From contig JALHNM010000004.1 of the NCBI GenBank assembly GCA_022843485.1, positions 1 through 64,000 of the forward strand: DNA of 64,000 nucleotides, read 5' to 3'. Under the pieces are notes generated by a model, which was given only the letters and a program-made list of their open reading frames with translations, did not search any database and was not told the origin of the DNA. Position 1 is the first letter of the stretch; every line of letters starts with the position of its first letter. A program made the position numbers and the translations under genes. Positions 15,980 to 24,494 of this stretch are shown one piece after another. The stretch is from Fimbriimonadaceae bacterium (GTDB lineage Bacteria; Armatimonadota; Fimbriimonadia; Fimbriimonadales; Fimbriimonadaceae).

Positions 15980-17128
15980 TCAGCGGTTGGCGATGGCCAC
16001 GTATTCGCGCGGGGCGGGGCCTTCGTAGATGCAGCTCGGGCGAATGAGGCGGTTGTTGTCCAGCTGCTCGATCATGTGGGTGCACCATCCGCTCGTGCGG
16101 GCGATCACGAAGATCGGGGTGTAGAGCGGGATCGGGATGCCCATCAGGTAGTAGGCATAGGCGGCGGGGAAGTCGACGTTGGGGAAGAGCTGCTTCTCGT
16201 CCCACATCACGCGCTCCATGACGTCGGCGATGTCGCCCCACTGGGTGTTGCCCTTCATGCGGCCGAGCTCCTTGCCGAGCTTGGTCATGATGCCGGCGCG
16301 CGAGTCGCTCTTGCGGTATTCGCGGTGGCCGAAGCCCATGATCTTCTCCTTGTTGGCGAGGGCGTTGCGGGTCCAGGCCTCGGCCTTGTCGGCGCTGCCG
16401 ATGCCGATGAGCATGTGCATGGCCTCTTCGTTCGCGCCGCCATGGAGGGCGCCCTTGAGGGTGCCGATGCCGGTGACGATGCCGCTGTAGAGGTCGCTGA
16501 GCGTGGCGACGCAGACCCGGCAGGCAAAGGTGGAGGCGTTGAACGTGTGCTCGGCGTAGAGGGTGAGCGAGGTGTCCATGGCCCGCTCCATATAGGTGTC
16601 CGGCTTCTCGCCGGTGAGCATGTAGAGGAAGTTGGCGGCGGTGCCGAGGCCAGGATCGGGGTCGATCGGGTCGTGGCCGTTGCTGATGCGCCAAGACCCG
16701 GCGACCAGGGTGGCGGCTTTGGCGACGATGCGGTCGGCCTTGCGCCGGTTGGCCTCGCCGTCGGAGGCCGGCTTCTTGTAGTCGGGATCGAGGGCGCTGA
16801 GCATCGAGTAGCCGACCTTGAGCCGGTCCATCGGGTGCATCTCGCTGTGGGTCAGCTTGAGGGCGTCCCAGACGTGGTGGGGAACGTGACGGTTCGCGCT
16901 CAGCTCAGACTTATAGGCGTCCAGCTCAGACTTGGTGGGCAGGTGGCCCTTGAGGAGCAGGAAGGCGGTCTCCTCGAAGCACCCGTGCTCGGCCAGCTCG
17001 TGGACGTTGTAGCCACGGTACGTCAGGCTCGAAGACTCGACCTCGATCTGGCTGATCGTCGTGATGCCGGCGATGACGCCCTGAAGGCCAGGGCTGTAGT
17101 TCGGGTGTTCGGTTGCGGTGGCGCTCAT
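15980..17128 (-). CDS. Citrate synthase / 2-methylcitrate synthase
   Basis: 382 residues, the length of the short (type II) citrate synthase group that includes PrpC. Diagnostic stretches are SSLTYRGYNVHELAEHG, GALHGGANEEAM with an active-site His, MGFGHREYR with the second His, and PNVDFPAAYAYYLMGIP with the catalytic Asp. It condenses acetyl-CoA or propionyl-CoA with oxaloacetate. A methylisocitrate lyase gene lies 1.9 kb away, which makes a methylcitrate role possible, but the sequence cannot separate the two substrates. GGAG lies 9 bases before the ATG. Confidence 0.93.
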   Translation of the reverse strand: MSATATEHPNYSPGLQGVIAGITTISQIEVESSSLTYRGYNVHELAEHGCFEETAFLLLKGHLPTKSELDAYKSELSANRHVPHHVWDALKLTHSEMHPMDRLKVGYSMLSALDPDYKKPASDGEANRRKADRIVAKAATLVAGSWRISNGHDPIDPDPGLGTAANFLYMLTGEKPDTYMERAMDTSLTLYAEHTFNASTFACRVCVATLSDLYSGIVTGIGTLKGALHGGANEEAMHMLIGIGSADKAEAWTRNALANKEKIMGFGHREYRKSDSRAGIMTKLGKELGRMKGNTQWGDIADVMERVMWDEKQLFPNVDFPAAYAYYLMGIPIPLYTPIFVIARTSGWCTHMIEQLDNNRLIRPSCIYEGPAPREYVAIANR

Positions 17129-17384
17129 CGGTCTCGCTCCGTTGCGGGTCTACGTACCCGGGAGTGTACCAGTCGCAAGGCCCCACGGCCCCTCCGTCCC
17201 AAGCGGGAGCGGCTGGAACGGGACCGGGCTCGTCCCTGGTCTGCTCGGGAGGTCGGCTGTGGCGGGGAAGGAGGCCAGGTTGGGGACCGAACGCTGTCGC
17301 CGGTGCGGGGGAACGTCACTGAGAGCTCTCCCCAACCTCGACCTCGGCTCGTCTGATCAAGACGTCCGAGGTCCGGAGCCGTGC

Positions 17385-17390
17385 CATACT
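17385..17390 (+). promoter_or_regulatory. -10-like box, 6 bases before the methyltransferase ATG
   Basis: CATACT ends 6 bases before the ATG at 17397, a leaderless-type placement. Confidence 0.4.
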
Positions 17391-17396
17391 TCGCCG

Positions 17397-18128
17397 ATGA
17401 ACCTCGAGGATAAGTTCTACCCAGAGCGTCTACTTGGCGGGTATTCAGACGTAGACGGGACGATGCGCTTTTACGTGCGGATCGACGCTGTCCTCGACCC
17501 AAGTTGGACTCTCCTCGAAGTAGGGTGCGGACGCGGAGCATTCCTCGACGGAGATATCGCCTACAAGCAGAGGCTGCGTACGTTCAAGGGCCGTGTCGCC
17601 CGGGTGATCGGGATCGACGTCGACCCCGTCGCCGCCGAGAACCCAACGATCGACGAGTTCCGAATGATCGAGGGCGACGTCTGGCCTGTCGAATCCGAGA
17701 GCGTCGACGCCATCGTGAGCGACTATGTGATGGAACACGTCCCCGACCCCGACGCCTACTTCAGGGAGGCTGCACGGGTCCTCAAGAAAGGCGGTCACAT
17801 TTTCATTCGAACCTGCAACAAGTGGCACTACGTGTACCTCGTCTCATCGCTCGTCCCGAACCGACACCACGCGAAGATCGTGGGCAAGGTCCAGGACGAG
17901 CGTAAGGAAGAGGACGTCTTCCCTACGCTTTATCGCTGCAACACAAGGACCGCGGCGAAGCGGATGTTCGAGAAGTACGGGTTCGACGGAGTCGCCGTGA
18001 CCCACGAGGCCGAGCCCAGCTACCTGAAGTTCAACCCGGTCGTGTTCGCGATCGGGAAGTTCCTCGGCGAACACTTCCCGCCGGGAATGCGATCCGTCCT
18101 CTACATGTACGGGCGCAAGAAGGGTTGA
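17397..18128 (+). CDS. Class I SAM-dependent methyltransferase
   Basis: 243 residues from the ATG at 17397; the upstream in-frame extension is rejected because it runs over the antisense start region of citrate synthase and lacks a domain. Motif I is LLEVGCGRGAFLDG, motif II is VIGIDVD, and the post-motif region SVDAIVSDYVMEHVPDPDAYF is typical of Methyltransf_11-type enzymes. The C-terminus is hydrophobic near VVFAIGKFLG. The substrate is unknown; small-molecule or lipid/sugar methylation is usual for this group. Confidence 0.9.
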   Translation: MNLEDKFYPERLLGGYSDVDGTMRFYVRIDAVLDPSWTLLEVGCGRGAFLDGDIAYKQRLRTFKGRVARVIGIDVDPVAAENPTIDEFRMIEGDVWPVESESVDAIVSDYVMEHVPDPDAYFREAARVLKKGGHIFIRTCNKWHYVYLVSSLVPNRHHAKIVGKVQDERKEEDVFPTLYRCNTRTAAKRMFEKYGFDGVAVTHEAEPSYLKFNPVVFAIGKFLGEHFPPGMRSVLYMYGRKKG

Positions 18129-18152
18129 CGCCCACACTAAGGCCCTAACGGC

Positions 18153-18186
18153 GAGCGCCGCTCCGCCGACGGGCGGAACGGCGCTC
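18153..18186. terminator. Hairpin between convergent genes
   Basis: GAGCGCCG plus TCCGCC pairs with GGCGGA plus CGGCGCTC, with one internal mismatch. It lies between the methyltransferase and PEP-CTERM gene stops and could serve both strands. There is no obvious U-tract. Confidence 0.55.
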
Positions 18187-18210
18187 GATGAGACGAGAGG
18201 GGTTGAACCC

Positions 18211-18810
18211 TTAAGCCTTCTTGCGTCGGCGGGCGACGAAGGCCGCCACGCCCGCGCCGAGCGCGAGCATCGTGCCCGGCTCCGGCACGGCCGACGAGGT
18301 GAACGAGGCCGTGTACGTGATCCGGTTGCCGCTCTGGACGGCGTTCGCGAAGCTGAACGTGAACTGCTCCTGGCTCAGGCCGCCGGGGACGTTCGGGCCG
18401 GCGAAGCTCACGGCGCTGCCGGTAATCTCGCTCGAACCGGCGCTCAGCGGGTTCAGGAACTGGCCACCGTCGAAGGTGACCATGAGGTCAGGGGTGTTGA
18501 TGTCGCTGGTGTAGAACTTGACCACGCCGGCGCCCATCGTATAGAGCACACCGTTGATGATCGGAGTCAGCGTGACGTCCTCCATCTTCATCCGGACGTT
18601 CGCCAGCGAACCGCCGCCGACGAAGCCAGGGGTCTGGAGGGTAAGCCCCGGGGCGTCCCAGGAGCCCGAAAGCGTGTTGGTCGAGAGGTCGAAGGTGAAC
18701 AGCGGAGTCGAGCCGTTCACAGCCGGGTCGGAGAAGGTGGCGATAGTGAAGCTCGCCTGGCTGGCCGCGGCAATCGCGAGCAGGCCGAAGATCCCAAGAG
18801 TTCGTTTCAT
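18211..18810 (-). CDS. PEP-CTERM-type secreted protein
   Basis: 199 residues from the ATG at 18810, preceded by GGAAGGGA and beginning a signal peptide (MKRTLGIFGLLAIAAASQAS). The C-terminus has the full sorting signal: VPEPGTM, then a hydrophobic segment (LALGAGVAAFVA), then RRRKKA. This tail is recognised by exosortase and is typical of bacteria with polysaccharide matrices. The mature part is beta-rich with no catalytic motif. No exosortase gene is seen in this window. Confidence 0.93.
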   Translation of the reverse strand: MKRTLGIFGLLAIAAASQASFTIATFSDPAVNGSTPLFTFDLSTNTLSGSWDAPGLTLQTPGFVGGGSLANVRMKMEDVTLTPIINGVLYTMGAGVVKFYTSDINTPDLMVTFDGGQFLNPLSAGSSEITGSAVSFAGPNVPGGLSQEQFTFSFANAVQSGNRITYTASFTSSAVPEPGTMLALGAGVAAFVARRRKKA

Positions 18811-19017
18811 GTGTAGTCCCTTCCTAGCAGGATTGTGGGGACGGCACCTACGCCGCTGGGCACCGGTCCACCGCAGTGGTTCGACGCACACTATATGCCA
18901 GAAGGTCGGAAACTGGGGCTAGTAAGTTCGCAGGGATAAGCCCAAAGCCCGCACAATCCCTTGTCACAGACTCCGTAAGACTCTTGGCTTCTAGGTTTGG
19001 AAGGGGGCTAGAAAGCC

Positions 19018-19914
19018 TTAGCGGTCAGAGGACCCGGACTCGGCCCACGCTGAGTCGGCCTCTTCGTATTGCGGGTAGTCGATAAGGTCGTACAGCTCTT
19101 TCCGGGTCATCATCCGGTCGAGATAGGCTTCTTGACTGCCCTCAGCCAGCAGGTGCCGGAAGAACTCGGTCACCGCCTTCAGCTTCACCCTGAGCGCGGA
19201 GACCGGGTAGATCACCATTTGATAGCCCATTTCGGCGAACCGCGCGGCGGGGATGATCGGTGTCTTCCCGAACTCCGTCATGTTCGCGAGGAGAGGCACG
19301 TCGACCGCCCGCCGGAACGCCTCGAACTCGCTCTCCTCGTAAAGACCCTCGGGGAACACCGCGTCCGCCCCGTAATCGACGTAGGTCTTAGCTCGATCGA
19401 TGGCAGCCTCTAGCCCTTCGACCGAACGGGCGTCCGTCCGAGCGATGAGCAAGAAGTCCTCGCTCCGCTTGGCCTCGCCCGCGGCGAGGATCTTGCGGAC
19501 CATCTCGTGAGTGGGCACCAAATGCTTACCGTCCAAGTGCCCGCACTTCTTGGGGAGTTGCTGGTCCTCGATGTGGATCCCGGCGAGGCCTGCCCGCTCC
19601 AACTCGATGACCGCCCGAGTCACGTTCCAGGTCTCCCCGAACCCCGTGTCCGCGTCCGCGATCATCGGGATCGGCACGGCCTGGCAGATCACGCTCGCTT
19701 GCCCCACCATCTCGTTGAGGGTCAAGAGCCCGATGTCGGGCATCGCCAGATAGCTGTTGGTGACCGCCGCCCCGCTCACGTAGCCCGCCTGTGCCCCGGC
19801 TCGGTAGGCGGCCACCGCAGTCAGGGCCGTGTAGACGCCAGGCATGATGACCGTGCCCTCGCGCATGAGCTCTCGCAGACGGGCGCCAGGGTTAGCGAGC
19901 GGGGGGCGAACCAT
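19018..19914 (-). CDS. prpB: Methylisocitrate lyase / PEP mutase family
   Basis: 298 residues from the ATG at 19914, supported by a TAGCAT box 8 bases upstream; an in-frame ATG at 19974 would add 20 residues. Active-site landmarks are MIADADTGFGE for metal binding, HIEDQQLPKKCGHLDGK with the catalytic Cys in KKCGH, and ARTDAR. The KKCGH loop assigns it to lyases acting on methylisocitrate or isocitrate rather than to PEP mutase. With the nearby citrate/methylcitrate synthase it suggests propionate disposal. The synthase and lyase are not in one operon. Confidence 0.9.
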   Translation of the reverse strand: MVRPPLANPGARLRELMREGTVIMPGVYTALTAVAAYRAGAQAGYVSGAAVTNSYLAMPDIGLLTLNEMVGQASVICQAVPIPMIADADTGFGETWNVTRAVIELERAGLAGIHIEDQQLPKKCGHLDGKHLVPTHEMVRKILAAGEAKRSEDFLLIARTDARSVEGLEAAIDRAKTYVDYGADAVFPEGLYEESEFEAFRRAVDVPLLANMTEFGKTPIIPAARFAEMGYQMVIYPVSALRVKLKAVTEFFRHLLAEGSQEAYLDRMMTRKELYDLIDYPQYEEADSAWAESGSSDR

Positions 19915-19922
19915 TAGAGAAA

Positions 19923-19928
19923 ATGCTA
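19923..19928 (-). promoter_or_regulatory. -10-like box for prpB
   Basis: TAGCAT ends 8 bases before the ATG at 19914 and helps fix that start. Confidence 0.4.
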
Positions 19929-19953
19929 CCCTGACGGCCCGTTTCAGGGCCCC

Positions 19954-19983
19954 TTGCGCCCATAGGGCCGACATGCGTATACT
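19954..19983 (+). promoter_or_regulatory. Promoter for rmuC, leaderless type
   Basis: TTGCGC (19954-19959) and TATACT (19978-19983) are separated by 18 bases. TATACT ends only 6 bases before the ATG, so the transcript should begin at or next to the start codon. Confidence 0.6.
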
Positions 19984-19989
19984 AGTTTC

Positions 19990-21513
19990 ATGGACCAGTG
20001 GTCAGTCGTCGCGTCCGCGCTCGTCGGAGCAGCCCTCGGGGCTGCGGTCGGAGCGGTCGTGCTTTGGCTCTTCTCCTCGGCCCGGACGAAGGAGCTCCTG
20101 TCCCAGCGAGAGGAGGCCGCCCAACGTCTGGCCCAGCTCGAGCAAGAGGTCGGGCAGCAGCGGACCGCCCTGCTCGAGGCCGCGAGGGAGCGGGCTCGGT
20201 TCGAAGAGCGGGCACTCGGCGTGGATCGCCTGAGCCAGGAGCTCGCCGATCGCGACGCCCGTGTCGCCGACCTCGCGGAGACCGTCGCTGCCTACCGGGA
20301 AGCCGAGGCCAAGCTTCAGACGACCCTCGAAGAGCGGGAACGGGCCCTCGAAGACCAACGACGGACGCTCGAGTCGGCCGAGGCCCGCCTCACCGACACC
20401 TTCAAGGCCCTCAGCGGCGACGCCCTCAAGGAGAGCTCGGAAGAGCTGCGGAAAACGGCCGGGCAAATCCTCGACCACTTCAAGACCGCGGCCGAAGGCG
20501 ACCTGACCCAGCGCCAGAAGGCGATCGACGAGCTCCTTCGGCCCGTCCGGGAGCGGCTCCAGGTGCTCGACGATCACAACCAAGCCATGGAGCGCCGCCG
20601 CCAAGGCGCATACCAAGAGCTGCTCGAGCAGGTGAAGGCGCTCAACGACCAGCAACTCGGCCTCACGAAGGAGACGAACCGGCTCGTCAAGGCCCTCCAA
20701 GACCCGGGCTCGGCCGGGCAGTGGGGCGAGATGGTGCTCGAACGGGTCGTCGAGATGGCGGGGCTTGAAGAGCACGTCGCGTTCACGACGCAGGAGTCTC
20801 ACGCGACCGAGCAGGGCAAGCAACGCCCGGACATGACCGTCCATCTCCCGGGCCGGCGCACCCTAGTGCTGGACTCCAAGGCCCCCATGCGGAGCTACGT
20901 CGAGGCCCTCAACACCGAGGACGGCGAAAAGCAAGGCGCCCTGCTGCGAGACCACGCAAAGAAGCTCCTCGAACACGCTCGCGACCTCAAGCGCCGGGAC
21001 TACACCAAGACCCTCGACACCGCCCCCGACTTCGTCGTCCTCTTCGTACCCAGTGAGGCCGCTTTCCGCGCCGCCCTCGAACACCGCCCGATGCTCATGG
21101 AAGAGGCGATGGAGTGCAACGTCGTCCTCGCCTCGCCGCTGAGCTTGCTCAGCCTCCTGCGCCTGGCGAGTCACTCATGGCGCCAGGAGCGCCTCGCCGA
21201 AAACGCCCGCCAACTCGTCAAGGACGCTCAGGACCTCTACGATCGCATCGGCGTCGTGGCCGATAAGTACAACTCACTGGGCAAAAATCTTGGACTGGCG
21301 AACAAAGCGTTCAACGAAATGGGTCGCTCGATGGAGACCCGCCTCCTGCCCGCCGCCCGTCGCTTCAAGGCTGCTGGGGTCACATCGACCGAGGACGTCG
21401 CTCTCATCGGCCCGCTAGACGTCGCCCCGATCTCCCTCTCCAGCCCGGAGTTCCAAGCTTCGTCGTTGGCCCTCTTTGAAGACGCTGACGTCACCGGCCA
21501 GTCAGACGACTGA
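19990..21513 (+). CDS. rmuC: RmuC-family DNA recombination protein
   Basis: 507 residues. One N-terminal membrane helix (ASALVGAALGAAVGAVVLWLF), a long coiled coil to about residue 230, then the RmuC nuclease-like core. Core motifs: SAGQWGEMVLERVVEMAGL, RPDMTVHLPGRRTLVLDSKAPMRSY (with the D and K expected in this PD-(D/E)XK-like fold), and DFVVLFVPSEAAF. RmuC limits DNA inversions and recombination in E. coli. It is transcribed divergently from prpB, and its last 23 bases overlap the convergent PilZ-like gene. Confidence 0.93.
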   Translation: MDQWSVVASALVGAALGAAVGAVVLWLFSSARTKELLSQREEAAQRLAQLEQEVGQQRTALLEAARERARFEERALGVDRLSQELADRDARVADLAETVAAYREAEAKLQTTLEERERALEDQRRTLESAEARLTDTFKALSGDALKESSEELRKTAGQILDHFKTAAEGDLTQRQKAIDELLRPVRERLQVLDDHNQAMERRRQGAYQELLEQVKALNDQQLGLTKETNRLVKALQDPGSAGQWGEMVLERVVEMAGLEEHVAFTTQESHATEQGKQRPDMTVHLPGRRTLVLDSKAPMRSYVEALNTEDGEKQGALLRDHAKKLLEHARDLKRRDYTKTLDTAPDFVVLFVPSEAAFRAALEHRPMLMEEAMECNVVLASPLSLLSLLRLASHSWRQERLAENARQLVKDAQDLYDRIGVVADKYNSLGKNLGLANKAFNEMGRSMETRLLPAARRFKAAGVTSTEDVALIGPLDVAPISLSSPEFQASSLALFEDADVTGQSDD

Positions 21514-22066
21514 CGAGGCCTTCCCAGTGCGACCGCTGCAGACGATCGCCGAAGCACAGCCGCACGCCGCCGGTCGAGGCGGGAGATGCGATCCGCTGAT
21601 ACTCGACCTCGCCTCGCAGCCCGAGCGGCCCGGTCGGGCTCGTGGCCTCAAACTCCAGGAACCCGTCCATGGGCAAGTGGATATCCGACGAGAACGCGAA
21701 CCCGTCCGGCCCTATGGCCGCTACCGCGACGTCTTCCCACCCGAACGGCCCGTTCCAGCGGAACACGGGGGAGGCCGACACGATCGTGAGTTCAAGAGTG
21801 GTCGGGGCGACGTCAATCGGCTCCCGGCAAACCACGTCGAAGACCGAGCCGTCGATGACCCTAACCTCGCCCTGCATCGACGCAACCACCCCGCTCGCGA
21901 AAATGCCGACGTCGACCATGCCGAGCGGTGGAATGCCGTGCGGGTCCTCGCCGCGGACGATTAGGTGGTCTCCCTCGACGGAGCGCACCTTCCCGAACAC
22001 GACCCGGCCGTCGGCCGCGCACACCATCCGGGCCCGGTGATCGATTAGGGTCTCCAGCCGACTCAT
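21491..22066 (-). CDS. PilZ-like hypothetical protein
   Basis: 191 residues, soluble, without signal peptide or membrane helix. Two beta-rich halves are visible: residues 1-95 and a second half with FAFSSDIHLPMDGFLEFEA and GLRGEVEYQRIASPASTGGVRLCFG. The second half resembles a PilZ barrel in shape, but the canonical RxxxR pair is not clear, so cyclic-di-GMP binding is unproven. A TAGCGT box lies 9 bases before the ATG. The gene ends inside rmuC. Confidence 0.65.
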   Translation of the reverse strand: MSRLETLIDHRARMVCAADGRVVFGKVRSVEGDHLIVRGEDPHGIPPLGMVDVGIFASGVVASMQGEVRVIDGSVFDVVCREPIDVAPTTLELTIVSASPVFRWNGPFGWEDVAVAAIGPDGFAFSSDIHLPMDGFLEFEATSPTGPLGLRGEVEYQRIASPASTGGVRLCFGDRLQRSHWEGLVSRLTGR

Positions 22067-22168
22067 CGCCTGCGGACGCTACCGGAATTAAGGCAGCTGA
22101 TGCCCTAGTAAGTGTGCTTGGTTCTCGAGCGTCCCCCGCGCCTGAGCCTAGAGACCGGCCCCGCACCC

Positions 22169-24424
22169 TTACTCGTCGAGGAACGCCCCATCCGGCATTG
22201 GGGCCAATGCCCCTCCCCGGAGCAGTGCCTCGACCTGCATCACGTCGACCAAGGCCTGGCGCGGCCGCGGCCCGTCCCGCTTGCCGACGATTCCCCGGGC
22301 CTCCATCATATCGATCAACCGTGACGCCCGTTGGAACCCGATCGAGAACTTGCGTTGGAGCATCGAGGTCGACGCCTCCCCGCGCTCAACGACCCACCGC
22401 ACGGCGTCCTCCCACAGCGGGTCCGCGTCCTCCTCTTCCCGGAGTTCGCCCTCCCGCTCTTCGATCGCGATCTGGACCGGGTTCAGCACGTATTCCGGCC
22501 GCGCCTGGTCGCGCCAGAACTTGCAGACGTCCTCGATCTCCTTCTCGGTGACGTAGCAGCCCTGGATCCGGACGGGCTTGGTCTGGTCGATCGGGAGGAA
22601 CAGCATGTCTCCCTTCCCGATGAGCCGCTCGGCCCCGGCCTGGTCCAGGATCGTCCGCGAGTCGATCTGCGACGACACCGCGAACGCGACCCGGCTCGAA
22701 ATGTTATTCTTGATCGTGCCCGTGATGACGTCGACGCTCGGTCGCTGGGTGGCGATCACCAGGTGGATCCCGGTCGCCCGGGCTAGCTGCGCCAGGCGGC
22801 AGATGCTTGTCTCGACCTCCGCCGCGGCCTGGATCATCAGGTCGGCGAGCTCGTCGACGATGACCACGATGTAGGGCAGCTTGTCCGCGAAAGAGGCCTT
22901 CGAGTTCCATCCGTCGATGTTGCGCACGGCCGCCTCGCTGAACTTGTCGTACCGCCGATCCATCTCACGGACGACCGCACGCAGCACGGCCGGGGCCTCC
23001 TTCACGTCCTTGACCACCGGGCACATGAGGTGCGGAAGGCCCTCGAAGAGGGCGAGTTCGACGCGCTTTGGGTCGATCATCACGAGCCGTACCTCCTTCG
23101 GCGTGTGCCGGAGGATGAGCGACATGATCACGGTGGCCAGACAGATCGACTTCCCGCTGTTCGTGGCCCCGCCGATGAGCGTGTGGGGCATCCGGGTGAG
23201 GTCGGCGTAGCGCTGGACCCCAGCGACGTCCTTCCCCAGCGCGACCGCCAGCTTGTTGTCGTTCGAATGGAACTCCAGGCTCTCGACCATCTCGCGGAGC
23301 GTCACCATCGAGCGGGTCGCGTTGGGGACCTCGACGCCGATCGCGCTCTTGCCTGGGATCGGCGCCTCCACCCGGACGTGCGAGGCGGCGAGGTTCATCG
23401 CGATGTTGTCGGCCAGGTTGGTGATCCGCCGGACGGGGATGCCGGGGCCTAGTTGCAGCTCGTAACGGGTGATCGTCGGGCCGGTCGCTACCTCGACCAC
23501 GTTCGCCTCGATCTTGAACTCCTCCAGCGTGCTCTCCAGCGTCTGGATGTTCTTCTGCATCTCCTCCCGGCTGCGCTTGGCCTTGCCGCTCGGTTCGGCC
23601 AGCAGACCGAGCGGAGGGAGCTCATAGCCCTCGCGCGGGGTGCTCGTCTCGAGCCGCACAGACTCCGTCCGCGCTTCGTGGATCACCGGCGCCTGCCGGG
23701 GCTTGATCGCCGCGGGCACGACATCCGGCCCCTCCTCGGAGTCTTCGGTGGGGTCGGGCAAGGCGGGCCGCCGGCTGGTCCCTACCGCCTGCTCGACGGC
23801 CGCCCGACGATCCCGCACCGGCCGGACCGCTTCTTGCACCACTGCGTCGATGCGCTTGCGCCGCGCACGGTCTGCGAGCGCCCCGAGGACGTTTCGAAGC
23901 GGAACGTCGAGGCACAGCACCCCACCGACGATCACGAGTACCGCGAGCCCGACCGGTTTCGCCCCGCCGAGCAGCGCCGACGTGGCCCACGCCACGGCCG
24001 CACCCAGGTAGCCGCCGCTCTGCTGGGCCACCTCCGGGTCGAAGTAGTCCCCGCCCCGGGCCCGCGCCAGGAAAGCCACCACCCCTAGGAACACGAGCGA
24101 GGCGCCGACCGTCACGCGACCGACCTGGACGTCGGTCCTGCCCGCGATGAGGCTCACACCCGCGAAGGCGAGCACCACCGGCACCGCCCATGCCCCTTGC
24201 CCGACCAGCGAGAGGAACAATCCTGCCAGCCCGTCCCCGATGAGCCCGCCGTTCCCGAGGCCCAGGGTCAGGCCCACGACGATGCCGAGGCCGATCAGAC
24301 CGACGCCGACAAGGTCCGCCGTGCGGTGGCTCGTCGGCCCCGATCCGTGCGGCGCCCGCTTGGGGCCCGCCGGTCGCGAGGTCGTGCGCATCCTGCTTGT
24401 CCCTACGTCCATCCTTGGACGCAC
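22169..24424 (-). CDS. ftsK: FtsK/SpoIIIE DNA translocase
   Basis: 751 residues from a GTG at 24424, chosen because TATCCT lies 5 bases upstream; an ATG at 24412 or 24391 is possible. There are about four N-terminal membrane helices (residues 35-190), a linker, then the motor with Walker A GGATNSGKSI, Walker B IVVIVDELADLM, and the DNA-tracking C-terminal gamma winged helix (FSIGFQRASRLIDMMEARGIVG). It pumps DNA at the division septum. The product is shorter than E. coli FtsK because it has only a short linker. recG starts 70 bases away in the other direction. Confidence 0.95.
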   Translation of the reverse strand: MRPRMDVGTSRMRTTSRPAGPKRAPHGSGPTSHRTADLVGVGLIGLGIVVGLTLGLGNGGLIGDGLAGLFLSLVGQGAWAVPVVLAFAGVSLIAGRTDVQVGRVTVGASLVFLGVVAFLARARGGDYFDPEVAQQSGGYLGAAVAWATSALLGGAKPVGLAVLVIVGGVLCLDVPLRNVLGALADRARRKRIDAVVQEAVRPVRDRRAAVEQAVGTSRRPALPDPTEDSEEGPDVVPAAIKPRQAPVIHEARTESVRLETSTPREGYELPPLGLLAEPSGKAKRSREEMQKNIQTLESTLEEFKIEANVVEVATGPTITRYELQLGPGIPVRRITNLADNIAMNLAASHVRVEAPIPGKSAIGVEVPNATRSMVTLREMVESLEFHSNDNKLAVALGKDVAGVQRYADLTRMPHTLIGGATNSGKSICLATVIMSLILRHTPKEVRLVMIDPKRVELALFEGLPHLMCPVVKDVKEAPAVLRAVVREMDRRYDKFSEAAVRNIDGWNSKASFADKLPYIVVIVDELADLMIQAAAEVETSICRLAQLARATGIHLVIATQRPSVDVITGTIKNNISSRVAFAVSSQIDSRTILDQAGAERLIGKGDMLFLPIDQTKPVRIQGCYVTEKEIEDVCKFWRDQARPEYVLNPVQIAIEEREGELREEEDADPLWEDAVRWVVERGEASTSMLQRKFSIGFQRASRLIDMMEARGIVGKRDGPRPRQALVDVMQVEALLRGGALAPMPDGAFLDE

Positions 24425-24429
24425 GGTTC

Positions 24430-24435
24430 AGGATA
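24430..24435 (-). promoter_or_regulatory. -10-like box for ftsK
   Basis: TATCCT ends 5 bases before the GTG at 24424. Confidence 0.4.
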
Positions 24436-24494
24436 CCCCGCGCGGGGAAGGGCGGCGAACCGGGCCGACCCGGCGTCTATCATGAAGAACCCCC

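Noticed and set aside
15971-17356. 461-residue plus-strand frame opposite citrate synthase
   Set aside because: The minus strand encodes an intact citrate synthase with catalytic residues.
17118-17396. Extended N-terminus of the methyltransferase
   Set aside because: The extra residues have no domain and overlap the antisense start region of citrate synthase; ATG 17397 has a -10 box.
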